In this document: positions 25,400 through 35,100 of the stretch, piece by piece
How the letters are laid out: the number at the start of each line of letters is the position of its first letter
Numbering within the stretch: the first letter of the stretch is position 1
NCBI GenBank assembly: GCA_963724985.1
Contig: CAVRWV010000018.1
Location: 1 to 64,000 of the forward strand
Origin: JAJPJE01 sp963724985
Lineage (GTDB): Bacteria > Acidobacteriota > Terriglobia > Terriglobales > Acidobacteriaceae
Reading direction: 5' to 3'
DNA length: 64,000 bases
Position numbers and translations under genes: made by a program
Notes under the pieces: model-generated
What the model was told of the DNA's origin: nothing
Database searches by the model: none
The model's input: only the letters and a program-made list of their open reading frames with translations

Positions 25400-25735
25400 C
25401 TATCGATCAATGATGATCTTGGGATCGGACATATTCCCGCCGTATGTCACACTGTACTTAAACTCATCGCCATCGTTGCCCCTTACGACGGGTCCGGAAT
25501 GTACAGTTCCTCCTGCGGGCACTGGAAATATGTAGTCATTGAACGGAGAGCCGTTTTCGAATTGAACCGTAAAAGGTTTTCCGTTTAGAGATATCCAGAC
25601 TGCTTCTTCTTTGTCGGCGTTGATGTGCTGGTAGTCAAAAGGCGGTGGAACTCGTCCCTTATCATTCTCGATCGGTATAGCTTTCGGCGTTCGAGACGGT
25701 GCGGAACCCGTCATTACAAAAGGTTGTGCTGCCAT
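25400..25735 (-). CDS. Hypothetical protein, 111 residues
   Basis: I do not recognise the family. The start is well supported by AGGAGG five bases before the ATG. The protein has no signal peptide or membrane segment, a Pro-rich first third (SAPSRTPKAIP), then a beta-rich part with VWISLNGKPFTVQFENGSPF and GGTVHSGPVVRGNDGDEFKYSVTYGG. The pattern of short strands with a Gly/His turn recalls a small Greek-key or cupredoxin-like fold, but no metal-ligand set (His-Cys-His-Met) is complete. It lies between the kinase-TPR gene (same strand, 48 bases upstream) and the S55 protease. Confidence 0.6.
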   Translation of the reverse strand: MAAQPFVMTGSAPSRTPKAIPIENDKGRVPPPFDYQHINADKEEAVWISLNGKPFTVQFENGSPFNDYIFPVPAGGTVHSGPVVRGNDGDEFKYSVTYGGNMSDPKIIIDR

Positions 25736-25783
25736 TTCGACCTCCTCTAGTTGAATTTGGCTGGGGCCTGGAGCCGGTGGCAG

Positions 25784-28480
25784 CTAGTTCGGCTTTGCTG
25801 CCGCGTGTAGGGCTGATTGGAATTCCGGGTTCGAGCGAAGCTGGTTAAAAGTCGGAGAGTGTAAGGCTGTGTCTGGCGCTACCCCCGCGCCTACCGCTTT
25901 TCTCAAATAATCGATTGCAGATTGATCTTGTCCGAAGTGCGCGGCGACAAGCGAAGCGTTCAGCAAAACGTATGGATCGCTGGAATCCATCTCGATTGCG
26001 CGTTCGGTCCAATTCTTCGCTTCTGCGGTTTCTCCGAGCATCGCATGGAAAATTCCGATCTCGCTGACGCGTTCAGCATCGCGAGAGTTCACCTTCAGCG
26101 CCCTTTCGGCTTGAGCTATGGCCGCGCGATAAGTAGCTTGCGCCTGCTGCCGCTTGCCTGGAATCCAGTAATACGCTTCCGCCAGATTGCCGAGCATCGA
26201 TGAATCCTGCCGATCTAGTTCGACAGCTCTTTCGTAGGCTTGAGCTGCCTGAGGGAATTTTCCAAGATAGAAATACACGGTTCCGAGATTCGCAAAAGCA
26301 GCCGCATTCGGACGAATTGCAATGGATCTCTCGAGGGCAGGGACCGCTTCTTCGTAGCGTCCAGCAGAGGTCAGGGCACCGCCGAGGTTGTAGTAACTGC
26401 GGTAGTTGTCGGGCGCGAGTTCGGTCGATTGACGGAAAGACTGTACCGCTTCGGTGTAGCGGCCGCGTGTGTAGAGAAAACTGCCTAACCAATTGTAGGC
26501 TGCGGCATATTGCGGGCGCATGGCAATGGACTCGCGATACGTTGCCTCTGCGTCGTCGAAGCGTTTGAGTTTTTCATAGGCAAGCGCGAGCGCACGATAG
26601 GTGTCGTCGTCATTCGGATCAAGGCTGAGGGCGTGCTGCGCCTGTTCGACCGCACGTTCGTATTGTCCGGTCTGGTTGTAGACGGCTCCCAGGCACGCGT
26701 AACCAGCGGGTGAGTTCGCGGCCAGCGAGACGGATCTCTGGCATGCCTGCTCGGCTCGATATATCCAGTTCGCGTCGTGGGTGATTTCGAACTTGTGCTG
26801 ATAACTCTGTCCGAGTCCGGCATATGCCAGGGCGTACTTGGGATCCCGTTCGAGTGCGTGCTGGAAAACCTCGATTGCACTATCCACATTTTCCGGCCTC
26901 TCGTAATCCTGAAGATAGCCGCGGCCTCGCAAGTAGAAGTCATAGGCAGCGGGTTCAGTGGTGCCATGATTCGCGAGGGCGGTCTTCTCGGTGGAGTGCA
27001 GCTCGAGATCGAGCGCATTGAGCACACTGTCGACGACCTGATCTTCCACGGAGAATGCATCGCTTGCCGACGCGGTGATGGTGCCAGCGCGCAACTGGCG
27101 CAAGGTTTGCGCGTCCACAAGGTTGTAATTGATACGCATCATGTTGCCGGATTGCTGCAGGCTGCCTTCGATGACCATGTTCACGCCCAAGGTTCCGCGT
27201 GCCTGTTGCGCAGAGGCGATGCGCTGGGTGCGAATCTCAGCCGGAGGAACAACCTGCAATGCGTAACTTCGTGGCAGAGAACCCAGCTTGGTCGTGAGCG
27301 TTTCGGTTAAGCCGCTGCTGAAAGCCTGGGTATTGGGATCGCTATCGAGGGCGCGGAAAGGCAACACTGCAACATGACGAGTTTGACCAATGGCATTCAC
27401 CTGATGTGATCGAGTTCTCCATACGCCGAATCCAATTGCGAGCGCCAGAACGATCAACATGAGGATGAAAGCGACACGTGACCGATACCATTTTCGAGTA
27501 GTAGCTAGCTGCGGTCCGCGTCCACCCTGCTCAATGGTATTCAGGTCGTGCAGCAGTTCTCGCGCGGACGCATATCTCTGGTCGGGTTGCTTGGCAATCA
27601 TCTTGAAGACGAGTTGCTCAAGCGCCGGCGGGATGGTGGGATTGTTATTACGGATTGCGGCAGGAGTCTCGCGCAAGATGCGATCTGTAGTGCCGACGAA
27701 GGTCTCGGCACGGAATGGATTTATCCCGGTGAGCACCTCGTAGAACACCACTCCCATAGAGAAGATGTCGGAGCGTTGATCGGGAACCTGCTCCATGAGG
27801 ATCTCGGGCGACATGTATGCCGGAGTCCCGCTGATGCTCGTACTCTTGCTGGTGGTGGGACTCGAGTCGCCTGTGAGGTCGCTATGAGGCAGGGTCTTGG
27901 CTAATCCGAAGTCAAGGATCTTAACCTCGTTTGCCGGGGTAATGATGATGTTTTCCGGCTTGAGATCGCAGTGGAGAATTCCACGAGCATGAGCTGCAGC
28001 AAGAGCTTCAGCGCATTGCCGGGCGAAAGAAAAAAACTGAGCCGCACCGATAGGCTGCTTTACGCTCCGGCGAAGAGTTTCTCCCTCGACAAATTCCATG
28101 ACAAGGTAGAGTTCGCTCTCTTCTTCCAGAACGTCGTACACGGCGGCCATGTGCTGATTGGAAATGCTGGAAGCGCGCTCAGCCTCGCGGAGCAAACGCT
28201 CGCGGTACGTGGGATCGCCACTAGCTTGGGGAGTAATGCGCTTGAGTGCGACGGAACGCTTCAGAACGGAATCGTCCGCACGATAAACCTCGCCCATGCC
28301 ACCGACGCCCAGGCATTCGCGAATGGTGTAGCGTCCAACACGCGAGCCAATGGGTCTATCCGCTGACGAGTGGTTTGCCCCCGTGAAGGCTTGCCGTTCT
28401 GCCATAAGCACCCACGCTTGTGATTCAGAGCCGGAACAGGAATCGGGGTCTGGAGACTTCCGAACTTCAGTTACGCTCAT
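25784..28480 (-). CDS. Ser/Thr protein kinase with TolB-like segment and C-terminal TPR array
   Basis: 898 residues. The PknB-type kinase domain (about 50-310) has glycine loop LGVGGMGEVYRA, Lys in VALKRI, catalytic loop HCDLKPEN (Cys instead of the usual Arg, so a non-RD kinase) and DFGLAKTL. One membrane helix (about 333-352) leads to an extracytoplasmic segment (about 362-500, AVLPFRALDSDPNTQAFSSGLTE onward) like the TolB/FlgO-type domain of adenylate-cyclase-linked proteins. At least nine TPR units fill about 520-890. The architecture predicts a sensor in which the TPR domain binds a partner outside and the kinase signals inside. Start ATG 28480, preceded by AAGGAG at about ten bases. The divergent neighbour is a secreted propeller protein. 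No phosphatase is nearby. Confidence 0.88.
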   Translation of the reverse strand: MSVTEVRKSPDPDSCSGSESQAWVLMAERQAFTGANHSSADRPIGSRVGRYTIRECLGVGGMGEVYRADDSVLKRSVALKRITPQASGDPTYRERLLREAERASSISNQHMAAVYDVLEEESELYLVMEFVEGETLRRSVKQPIGAAQFFSFARQCAEALAAAHARGILHCDLKPENIIITPANEVKILDFGLAKTLPHSDLTGDSSPTTSKSTSISGTPAYMSPEILMEQVPDQRSDIFSMGVVFYEVLTGINPFRAETFVGTTDRILRETPAAIRNNNPTIPPALEQLVFKMIAKQPDQRYASARELLHDLNTIEQGGRGPQLATTRKWYRSRVAFILMLIVLALAIGFGVWRTRSHQVNAIGQTRHVAVLPFRALDSDPNTQAFSSGLTETLTTKLGSLPRSYALQVVPPAEIRTQRIASAQQARGTLGVNMVIEGSLQQSGNMMRINYNLVDAQTLRQLRAGTITASASDAFSVEDQVVDSVLNALDLELHSTEKTALANHGTTEPAAYDFYLRGRGYLQDYERPENVDSAIEVFQHALERDPKYALAYAGLGQSYQHKFEITHDANWIYRAEQACQRSVSLAANSPAGYACLGAVYNQTGQYERAVEQAQHALSLDPNDDDTYRALALAYEKLKRFDDAEATYRESIAMRPQYAAAYNWLGSFLYTRGRYTEAVQSFRQSTELAPDNYRSYYNLGGALTSAGRYEEAVPALERSIAIRPNAAAFANLGTVYFYLGKFPQAAQAYERAVELDRQDSSMLGNLAEAYYWIPGKRQQAQATYRAAIAQAERALKVNSRDAERVSEIGIFHAMLGETAEAKNWTERAIEMDSSDPYVLLNASLVAAHFGQDQSAIDYLRKAVGAGVAPDTALHSPTFNQLRSNPEFQSALHAAAKPN

Positions 28481-28632
28481 CTTACGCCAACTCCTTCCTT
28501 CAGCGTCGGATCTACGGGCCCTTACCTACATTTGGCGGGTTTGCAACCTTATGGCGGCACCGGAACAATCGCCCGCTATCCTGTTCGTGGTACGCTGTTT
28601 TCATCCTCCAGAGCTCGTTGAATTCAGGAACT

Positions 28633-30978
28633 ATGCGCAAGTTGTTCTACTTCGTCCCCGTCCTCTTGATCTCAAGCCTGTTGTTCGCCGAAGGCACCCA
28701 AAGCTGGGAACAATCGAGCTACGATGAGTTTGAAAAAGGCACATCCAAAGGGGTCGCCATCCACAGCAATGGCCATCTGGAATTGGCGCCGCCGCTGAAG
28801 GCGATTTCCACGACGCCTTCCACATTCCTGTGGGCACTAGCAGCCGATTCAACGGGCGACATTTATGCCGCCGCCGGATCACCGGCGCGCGTTTACCGAA
28901 TTACCCCACAAGGCCAAGTCTCGATCATTTTCGAGCCCCAGGAACTACAGGTGCAGTCCCTGCTGGTTGACAAGGACGGCACGTTGTATGCGGCTACCTC
29001 TCCCGATGGGAAGGTCTACAGGATAGTGCGCAAGCCTGGCGTATCGTTTCCAAATCCCACGCCCCCAGCGAAAAAAGATGTTTCGACCGAGGCAGAGATC
29101 CCGAAGAATGTTCCCGTCGATAGCGCATACACGGCAACAGTTCTGTTCGAGCCTAAGACCAAATACATATGGGATCTGGCGGAAGATTCGCAGGGGCGGA
29201 TCTACGTGGCCACCGGGGATACAGGAGAGATTTTCCGGATTGAGAAGAATGGCACTGGAGCGCTTTTCTTCAAGAGCGATGAAGCGCATATACGCGCGCT
29301 CACGGTAGATCGCAAAGACAACTTGATTGCGGGATCGGACGGAAGCGGGCTGATTTACCGCATATCTCCCACGGGAGATGCTTTCGTGCTCTACAGCGCT
29401 AACAAGAAAGAGATCACGGCGCTGGTGGTCGACCCAGATGGAAACATCTACGCTGCCGGCGTAGGCGACAAGCGGATGACGACAACACCAATGGTCACGC
29501 CGCTACCCGCTGCGGCTGCGGCAGGCGGGGCAACGCCCACGGCGGTCCCGAATGCCAGTGCTTTAGGGGCGACGCGAGCGCCAGCGTTGCCGGTTGGGAT
29601 CACGGGCGGATCGGAGATCTACCGCATTGCGCCAGATGGATCGCCAAAACGGATATGGAGTTCACGAGACGACGTGGTGTACGCGCTGGGATTTGACCGG
29701 CAGCATCACCTGCTGGCGGGCACGGGAAACACCGGACGGATCTTCACGGTACTGGACGACGACAGCTTTATCGATATCGGCAAGGTTAGTGCAACTCAGG
29801 TCACGTGCATGACGCAGGCGCCGGCGGGCGGGCTCTATCTCGGGACAAGCAACCTGGGGAAAATCTTTGAGCTGGGTGGCACTCCCGCAAATGATGGGAA
29901 TTACGAGAGCGACGTCTTCGATGCGAAGATCTTCTCGCATTGGGGACGGACTGCGATCCGCGGAACTGGAGCCTTCGATGTCTACGCGCGAAGCGGGAAC
30001 GTCGACAATCCTGATCGCAATTGGAGCACCTGGAGCAAGGTCGACGTCGCCAAAGACGCTCCTGTAGCTGTCCCGCCTGCGCGATTTCTGCAGTGGAAGG
30101 TAGTGCTGCATCCGTCGAATCCAGCGCCGAACGTCGATAGCGTGCTGGTGAACTATCTGTCGAAGAATGTAGCTCCAGAAATCAGCGAAGTTTATGTGCA
30201 GCCGGGTGCGCGGTTCCCGGTTGCGCTCAAGAACGCCGAGAATGTCCCAGTGACCGTCGGCCCAGCGACTGGGGGCACGCAAGGACGCTTTGAAGTTCCC
30301 GCGGTGGCGGTGCGCGATCGCGACTCGATCGCGGTGCGATGGAGTGCGCGCGATGACAATGACGACTCTCTCGTGTACGCCGTCTACTATCGAGGCGAGG
30401 GTGAAACCGCGTGGAAGCTGCTCAAGGGCGAGTTGACCGACAAGTATTACTCGTTCGACTCCAACGTGCTGCCGGATGGAGGCTACACGCTGAAGGTGGT
30501 GGCGTCGGATGCGCCATCGCATTCGCCCGAAGAAGCTCTGACGAGTTCAAAGCTAAGCTCCTATTTTGAGATCGACAATACTCCACCTGAAGTTGTGAAC
30601 CTGAATGGCGCATACGAGCAGGGAGCGATTCACCTGACGTTCCGGGCGATCGATGGATTTTCGCCAATCCAGCGCGCGGAGTATTCGGTGGATGCTGGTG
30701 TCTGGCAGGTGATCGAGCCGGTTGGGCAGATTTCGGATAACCGGGTGGAGAGCTACGACGTAGCGCTTGGACTGTCGGAGACGTCGAAGCCGGATGGCGA
30801 TGTGGTCGCTGCGAAGCCTTCTGTGCGGCCGCAAATCGTTGTGAAGGCAATCAAGAAAGTGCCAGAGTCCATGCCCGCAGAGCCAACGCTGGCTCCCCAG
30901 GAGCACGTTGTGATTGTGCGTGTGTATGACCGGTTCGACAATATGGGATCGGCGAAGGTCGTGGTTCGGGCGAAGTAG
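28633..30978 (+). CDS. Secreted beta-propeller protein with C-terminal Ig/fibronectin-like region
   Basis: 781 residues from the ATG at 28633, which has AGGA five bases upstream and opens with a clear signal peptide (about 1-19); the longer frame from 28420 overlaps the divergent kinase. Residues about 45-430 contain repeats of the type GDIYAAAGSPARVYRI, GTLYAATSPDGKVYRI, GRIYVATGDTGEIFRI and NLIAGSDGSGLIYRI, an NHL/two-component-regulator-like propeller. An Ala/Thr-rich linker interrupts it near 280-320. The last 250 residues are beta-sandwich-like (ARDDNDDSLVYAVYYRGEGE, IDNTPPEVVNL). It lacks catalytic motifs and is probably a binding protein. Divergent from the kinase-TPR gene across about 150 bases, which suggests shared regulation. 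Confidence 0.72.
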   Translation: MRKLFYFVPVLLISSLLFAEGTQSWEQSSYDEFEKGTSKGVAIHSNGHLELAPPLKAISTTPSTFLWALAADSTGDIYAAAGSPARVYRITPQGQVSIIFEPQELQVQSLLVDKDGTLYAATSPDGKVYRIVRKPGVSFPNPTPPAKKDVSTEAEIPKNVPVDSAYTATVLFEPKTKYIWDLAEDSQGRIYVATGDTGEIFRIEKNGTGALFFKSDEAHIRALTVDRKDNLIAGSDGSGLIYRISPTGDAFVLYSANKKEITALVVDPDGNIYAAGVGDKRMTTTPMVTPLPAAAAAGGATPTAVPNASALGATRAPALPVGITGGSEIYRIAPDGSPKRIWSSRDDVVYALGFDRQHHLLAGTGNTGRIFTVLDDDSFIDIGKVSATQVTCMTQAPAGGLYLGTSNLGKIFELGGTPANDGNYESDVFDAKIFSHWGRTAIRGTGAFDVYARSGNVDNPDRNWSTWSKVDVAKDAPVAVPPARFLQWKVVLHPSNPAPNVDSVLVNYLSKNVAPEISEVYVQPGARFPVALKNAENVPVTVGPATGGTQGRFEVPAVAVRDRDSIAVRWSARDDNDDSLVYAVYYRGEGETAWKLLKGELTDKYYSFDSNVLPDGGYTLKVVASDAPSHSPEEALTSSKLSSYFEIDNTPPEVVNLNGAYEQGAIHLTFRAIDGFSPIQRAEYSVDAGVWQVIEPVGQISDNRVESYDVALGLSETSKPDGDVVAAKPSVRPQIVVKAIKKVPESMPAEPTLAPQEHVVIVRVYDRFDNMGSAKVVVRAK

Positions 30979-31217
30979 CCGCGTATCACCGCAAAGGGTT
31001 CTATGGAAGCCGCTGAGACAGACGAAGCTGCTTGCTAACCGCGAGATAGAAGAGAAATAGGTCGTCAGGACCGCTTGAGGGTTTCCTCGCGAGCCTGGAA
31101 AACAATCCTGGAGCTGTTCCGGCGTCACAACATCATGTGATCCGTTCCACTTCTTCCCACGGCCGCATATGCGACATTCATACTGCTCTCGATTTTTGGG
31201 GTCAGAGGCCTACGAAA

Positions 31218-31643
31218 ATGAAGGGAACTGTTCACGTTGAACCCGCGCCCGCGGGTGCCGGCCTTCATGCTCACGCAGCTAAGCTAAGCGCGATTGTGCA
31301 GCGCTGCCCAGCCTGTCACAAGCCATGGACGAAACATCGCGTCGCGCTGATTGCCAGCCGGCTGCTGGGAGTCAATCAACTGAAGGCGACCGAAGAGGTC
31401 TTTCGCGCCGTAAAGGGCCACCACTGGGAGGTTCTGGAGGAGCTCCACGATCGCAGCGATGTGCGCAATTCACTGGAAGCGTATGCCCTTGGCTGCCCGG
31501 ACCACCGGCTTCACATATTGGTGGTGCGGAGTCCGTTTGAACTGCACGTTGGGAACGAAATGCTGATTTGTGAGCCTGTCTCGGAAACGGAACGTCCCAA
31601 GATCGAGGCGCTGATCGCAGAAAACACCCGGATGCATTCCTGA
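31218..31643 (+). CDS. Hypothetical protein with CxxC zinc-ribbon-like motif
   Basis: 141 residues from ATG 31218 (GAGG eight bases upstream). A CPACHKPW motif (about 35-42) and a later GCPDHRLH (about 94-101) could together supply zinc ligands. The middle (ASRLLGVNQLKATEEVFRAVKGHHWEVLEELHDRSDVRNSLEAYAL) is helical. No signal peptide or membrane helix. I do not recognise the family. A frame extending to 31137 exists but adds residues with no support. Confidence 0.55.
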   Translation: MKGTVHVEPAPAGAGLHAHAAKLSAIVQRCPACHKPWTKHRVALIASRLLGVNQLKATEEVFRAVKGHHWEVLEELHDRSDVRNSLEAYALGCPDHRLHILVVRSPFELHVGNEMLICEPVSETERPKIEALIAENTRMHS

Positions 31644-31726
31644 CTCGCCGGTACGAGGCCACGTAACAAGACTGATCAATTCTCCGGCGGAAGACCTTGC
31701 GGTTCTAAACTGAGCTATCTCAGAGC

Positions 31727-31757
31727 AAAAAAAAAGCGGACCGATTACGGCCCGCTA
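31727..31757 (-). terminator. Strong minus-strand intrinsic terminator
   Basis: Read on the minus strand, AGCGGGCCG and CGGTCCGCT form a nine-pair stem (one G-U) with a TAAT loop, followed by nine T. It lies about 418 bases beyond the stop of the TonB-dependent receptor gene. Confidence 0.85.
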
Positions 31758-32134
31758 GTTAAAGCTCTTTACCGCTCCCGGTGCGGCTCCGAGCAACTAA
31801 GAACTTTTTTGCGGCCTGACCCTTTGGAACCCTTCCGTACACTGCGAAAGCGCCCAGTTGCAGGATCAGGCAAAGCGAGAATCTTCGGCTGATTTTGCTC
31901 TTCCGGCATTTACTGCCCTGGCATCAGCCCGAGGATACTTAGGCAAATCAAATACCAAACCAAAGTTATTGCTGTACAAGTACTTATCTCGAATTCTTAC
32001 GGTTCTTTTACGCAATTTGGAAAATGCGCAGCTTGCGCGTACCAAATCTCATAACAGTGTTCAAGGAGATGTGACTAGCAAAGCGTTTTGCTTAATGGGA
32101 GCCGAAGGAACGATAAACGTGGGACAAAGTGAAT

Positions 32135-32157
32135 GGGGGCCGAAGAATCCGGCCCCC
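32135..32157 (-). other. GC-rich stem-loop just downstream of the TonB-receptor stop
   Basis: GGGGGCCG (32135-32142) pairs perfectly with CGGCCCCC (32150-32157) around a seven-base loop, 17 bases past the receptor stop. No T-run follows on either strand, so it is more likely an mRNA-stabilising structure than a terminator. Confidence 0.6.
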
Positions 32158-32174
32158 GAGGTTACATTCCCGGT

Positions 32175-35100
32175 TCAGAATGTCAGTTTTAACCCAAATT
32201 CGACGGTACGCGGAGAGCCGAGACCATAGACACCGGTTCCGACACCGACGCGGACGTTGGCTTGATCGTTATAAGTTGTGCCGTTCACCGAGCCCGGCGT
32301 GTTAGTCAGGTACGGGCTCAGCGTGTTTGGCGGCAAGCTGAAGTTTGCGAAATTGAACAGGTTAAATATAGAAACGCCGGGCTGGATCTCGAAACGTTCG
32401 CGGATTTTGTAATCCCAACGCAGGCTGAAGTCGAACGCCTTCACCCATCCCAAGCCGACCTGCCCTTGCGGAGCGGGACTGAGGCTAGGAGCGACGGCAC
32501 CGAGTGCTTGCAACTGCGCGACCGTAAACAGTCCATTATTGACCAAGGTCAGACCGGCCGGAGTTGGCTGATTGGCGTATGTCGCATTGTATTGCGAGAT
32601 CGCGGCATTCAGCCCGCCCGGCCCGATATCACGCATAAAGGAGCCGTTCTTGGTTCCCGGCAGGTAATCCTGGGTCGTCCCGTCACCAGTAAAGTCGGTG
32701 TGGAAGATTTCACCCAGACCAGCGCCTGAGTTGGGAACCACGAGCGGCAATGCCAATGGGCTGTAGAAGTGGGAGATCACGCCCAGCTGGAAACCGTGGG
32801 GAACTGTTATCGTGCCACCAAACGAGAGTTGGTGGGTGCGATCCAGGAGCGAGGGTCCCATGTAGCGCAGAGGATTGGCGTTGTCGGCGGCGCCGATAAC
32901 GAAATCCTGATCACTCGCCGAAGTCGGGTTGGACGGCGGACTGACAGTATTCGCTCCTCCAGGGTTAAAGAAGCGAGATAGGCTGTAGGCAATCTGGTAA
33001 TTTGCTCCCTTCACGATTTTGTTAGAGAAGTTGGCATTGTTGCTCAACTTCATCTGCAAGCCGTTGTAAACCGAGCGCCCAATCGGCAGAAGGAAGTTGA
33101 GGTTGCTGACCGCGGGATTGATGCCACCGAACGCACAACCTGCAGCAGGACATCCGGTCACGCCGAGATCAGTTGTGGCGGTCAGGCCGTTGCCGGCGAA
33201 GTCTGCCATGCTCGCCGTGGGAGTGGTGTTCATGTAACACTGCACGGCCTGGGAAGCATTGCCTTGGGTGAGGCCGCCGGAGGGAATGCAGCCTGCTCCG
33301 ACAGTTGCCTGAATGGCCTGCAGGGCTCCCGTTTGGTTGAAGTAACGTGTGTCCCCGACGTGGTTCAGATCCTGTCCAAGTAAGGTGTGCGTTGTCACGT
33401 TGCGCACGAAGTCCGCCGAGAACACCATTCCCGGTTTGATTTCGCGCTGCACGCCGATGTTCATTTGCACGGAGCGAGGAGTCTGGAAATTCGGCGCAAA
33501 GGTTCCGGGAGCAGTATTGCTACCCACCCCGAGGCCTTGCGCCAGCAGACTCGGAATGTAGCCGGGATTTGGTCCGACAGTGAACGGCGAAGCCGCTTGA
33601 TATGCATTCTGGAAGGCGATGATATTCGCTGCTGCGGCGCCGATTGTGATCGGGTTGCCTCCGGTGCCGCAGACACCATCCGGGACTGGTAAAGAGCCGC
33701 CAGGAATTGGGATCGGCGGACCAGCGGCTCCTGGGCCGACGCAAGGACCGCCGGTCTGGAGGAACGCGCCTTCAGGCACGCGGGTGGGACGGTCAAACAA
33801 CACATTGTTCCAGATGGTGTTTTCGTAGAAGAGACCGATGCCGGCTCGAAACACAGTTTTGCCGTTCGACCATGGGTCCCAAGTAACGCCCAATTGCGGC
33901 GCAAAATTCAGATTGGGGTTGCGTACTGGTGCACCCAGGTTCGGATAGGTCGAGACGAGATTGTTGAGTTCAGGAATTCCCGGGAGATCGGAGTCGGTCC
34001 GCCCCGTGTCGTGATCGTACCGCAGGCCCGCCGAGACCGTGAAGTTCGGGTGGACCTTCCAGACATCTCCTACGTAGAAACCAATGCGGTTGTCAGGACC
34101 GAGGCCGCCGGCTGGGAACCCAAAAGCGGGCTGGGAAGTCGAAAACCCTTGCCCGTTGCCCATGGTGATGCTTTCCACGTAGTAGTTCAGCGGATTCGAT
34201 GCGCCCCCAGCGCAGGTCGTGCAATAGTCCCCTACGCTCGACGTAACCACCGGTGCAAGCTTAAAGAACGACGCAAAGCCGCCACCCTGGAGGTGGTTAT
34301 AGTCCATCCCGTACCGCAAGATGTGCGTGCCGAACGTCTTGCTTCCGTCATACTTGATTTGGTGATCGCTTTGCGGCGTAGATTGCGGCGCGAGGTAATT
34401 AGGTCCCGTTGCCAGCGGTCCAACAAATAAAGTCAAACCGGTGTTACCCGGCTGTCCGGCCGAACCGTCAGCAATCTGATTTTGGAATTTCAGGTAGCTG
34501 AAACGGATACTGTGCGTGAAGCTTCCAGTCAGGAAATCCAAACCTACCACATGATTTCTGGTGACATCCTTGTTGTCATAGACTTGGAAGCTCGAACCAA
34601 AGAATGTGGCGAAAGCGGAGTTATCGAAGTAGCTGAATCGATAAAAAGCGTGCGCACTCTTGGTCAGCTGGTAATCGGCCTTGGCCAGAACGTTGGTCTC
34701 ACGATATGGCGAGTTCCAGCTGCCCGACAAGGATGCAAACGGATCCGGCAGCGAAACCGGCGCCTGTAGATTCTGCAGAGTTCGTTCTCCGTCCACAAAC
34801 CAGAACAGCTTGTCCTTAATCATTGGTCCGCCAAGACGTCCGCCGAATTGCGAACGTTGGAACGGTGCGGTCAAACCCTGAGGTGCCGGCAGTTTCGCCG
34901 CGATTGTGCTGTCGCGGAAGTAATCGAAAGCCTCCCCGTGGAGCTGGTTTGTTCCAGACCTCGTGGTGACGTTCACTGCGCCGGAGGACGTCAAATCATT
35001 GGAGAGGTCCAAGTCCGACTGTGCCAACTGAAATTCCTGGATCGCGCTGGCGGGAATATCGGTAGTCGTGGTGCCCACAGTCTCGTCGCTGACGTCGACG

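Larger units (their letters stand above)
31644..32174. other. 531-base gap with terminator and hairpin, no supported gene
   Basis: This stretch holds a strong minus-strand terminator (31727-31757), a GC stem-loop next to the receptor stop (32135-32157) and between them AT-richer sequence without a convincing coding frame. One plus-strand open frame (31858-32229) overlaps the receptor gene antisense and has no family resemblance, so I leave it out. Confidence 0.6.

Noticed and set aside
31858..32229. 123-codon plus-strand open frame
   Set aside because: It overlaps the 3' end of the TonB receptor antisense, has no ribosome-binding site and no recognisable features.
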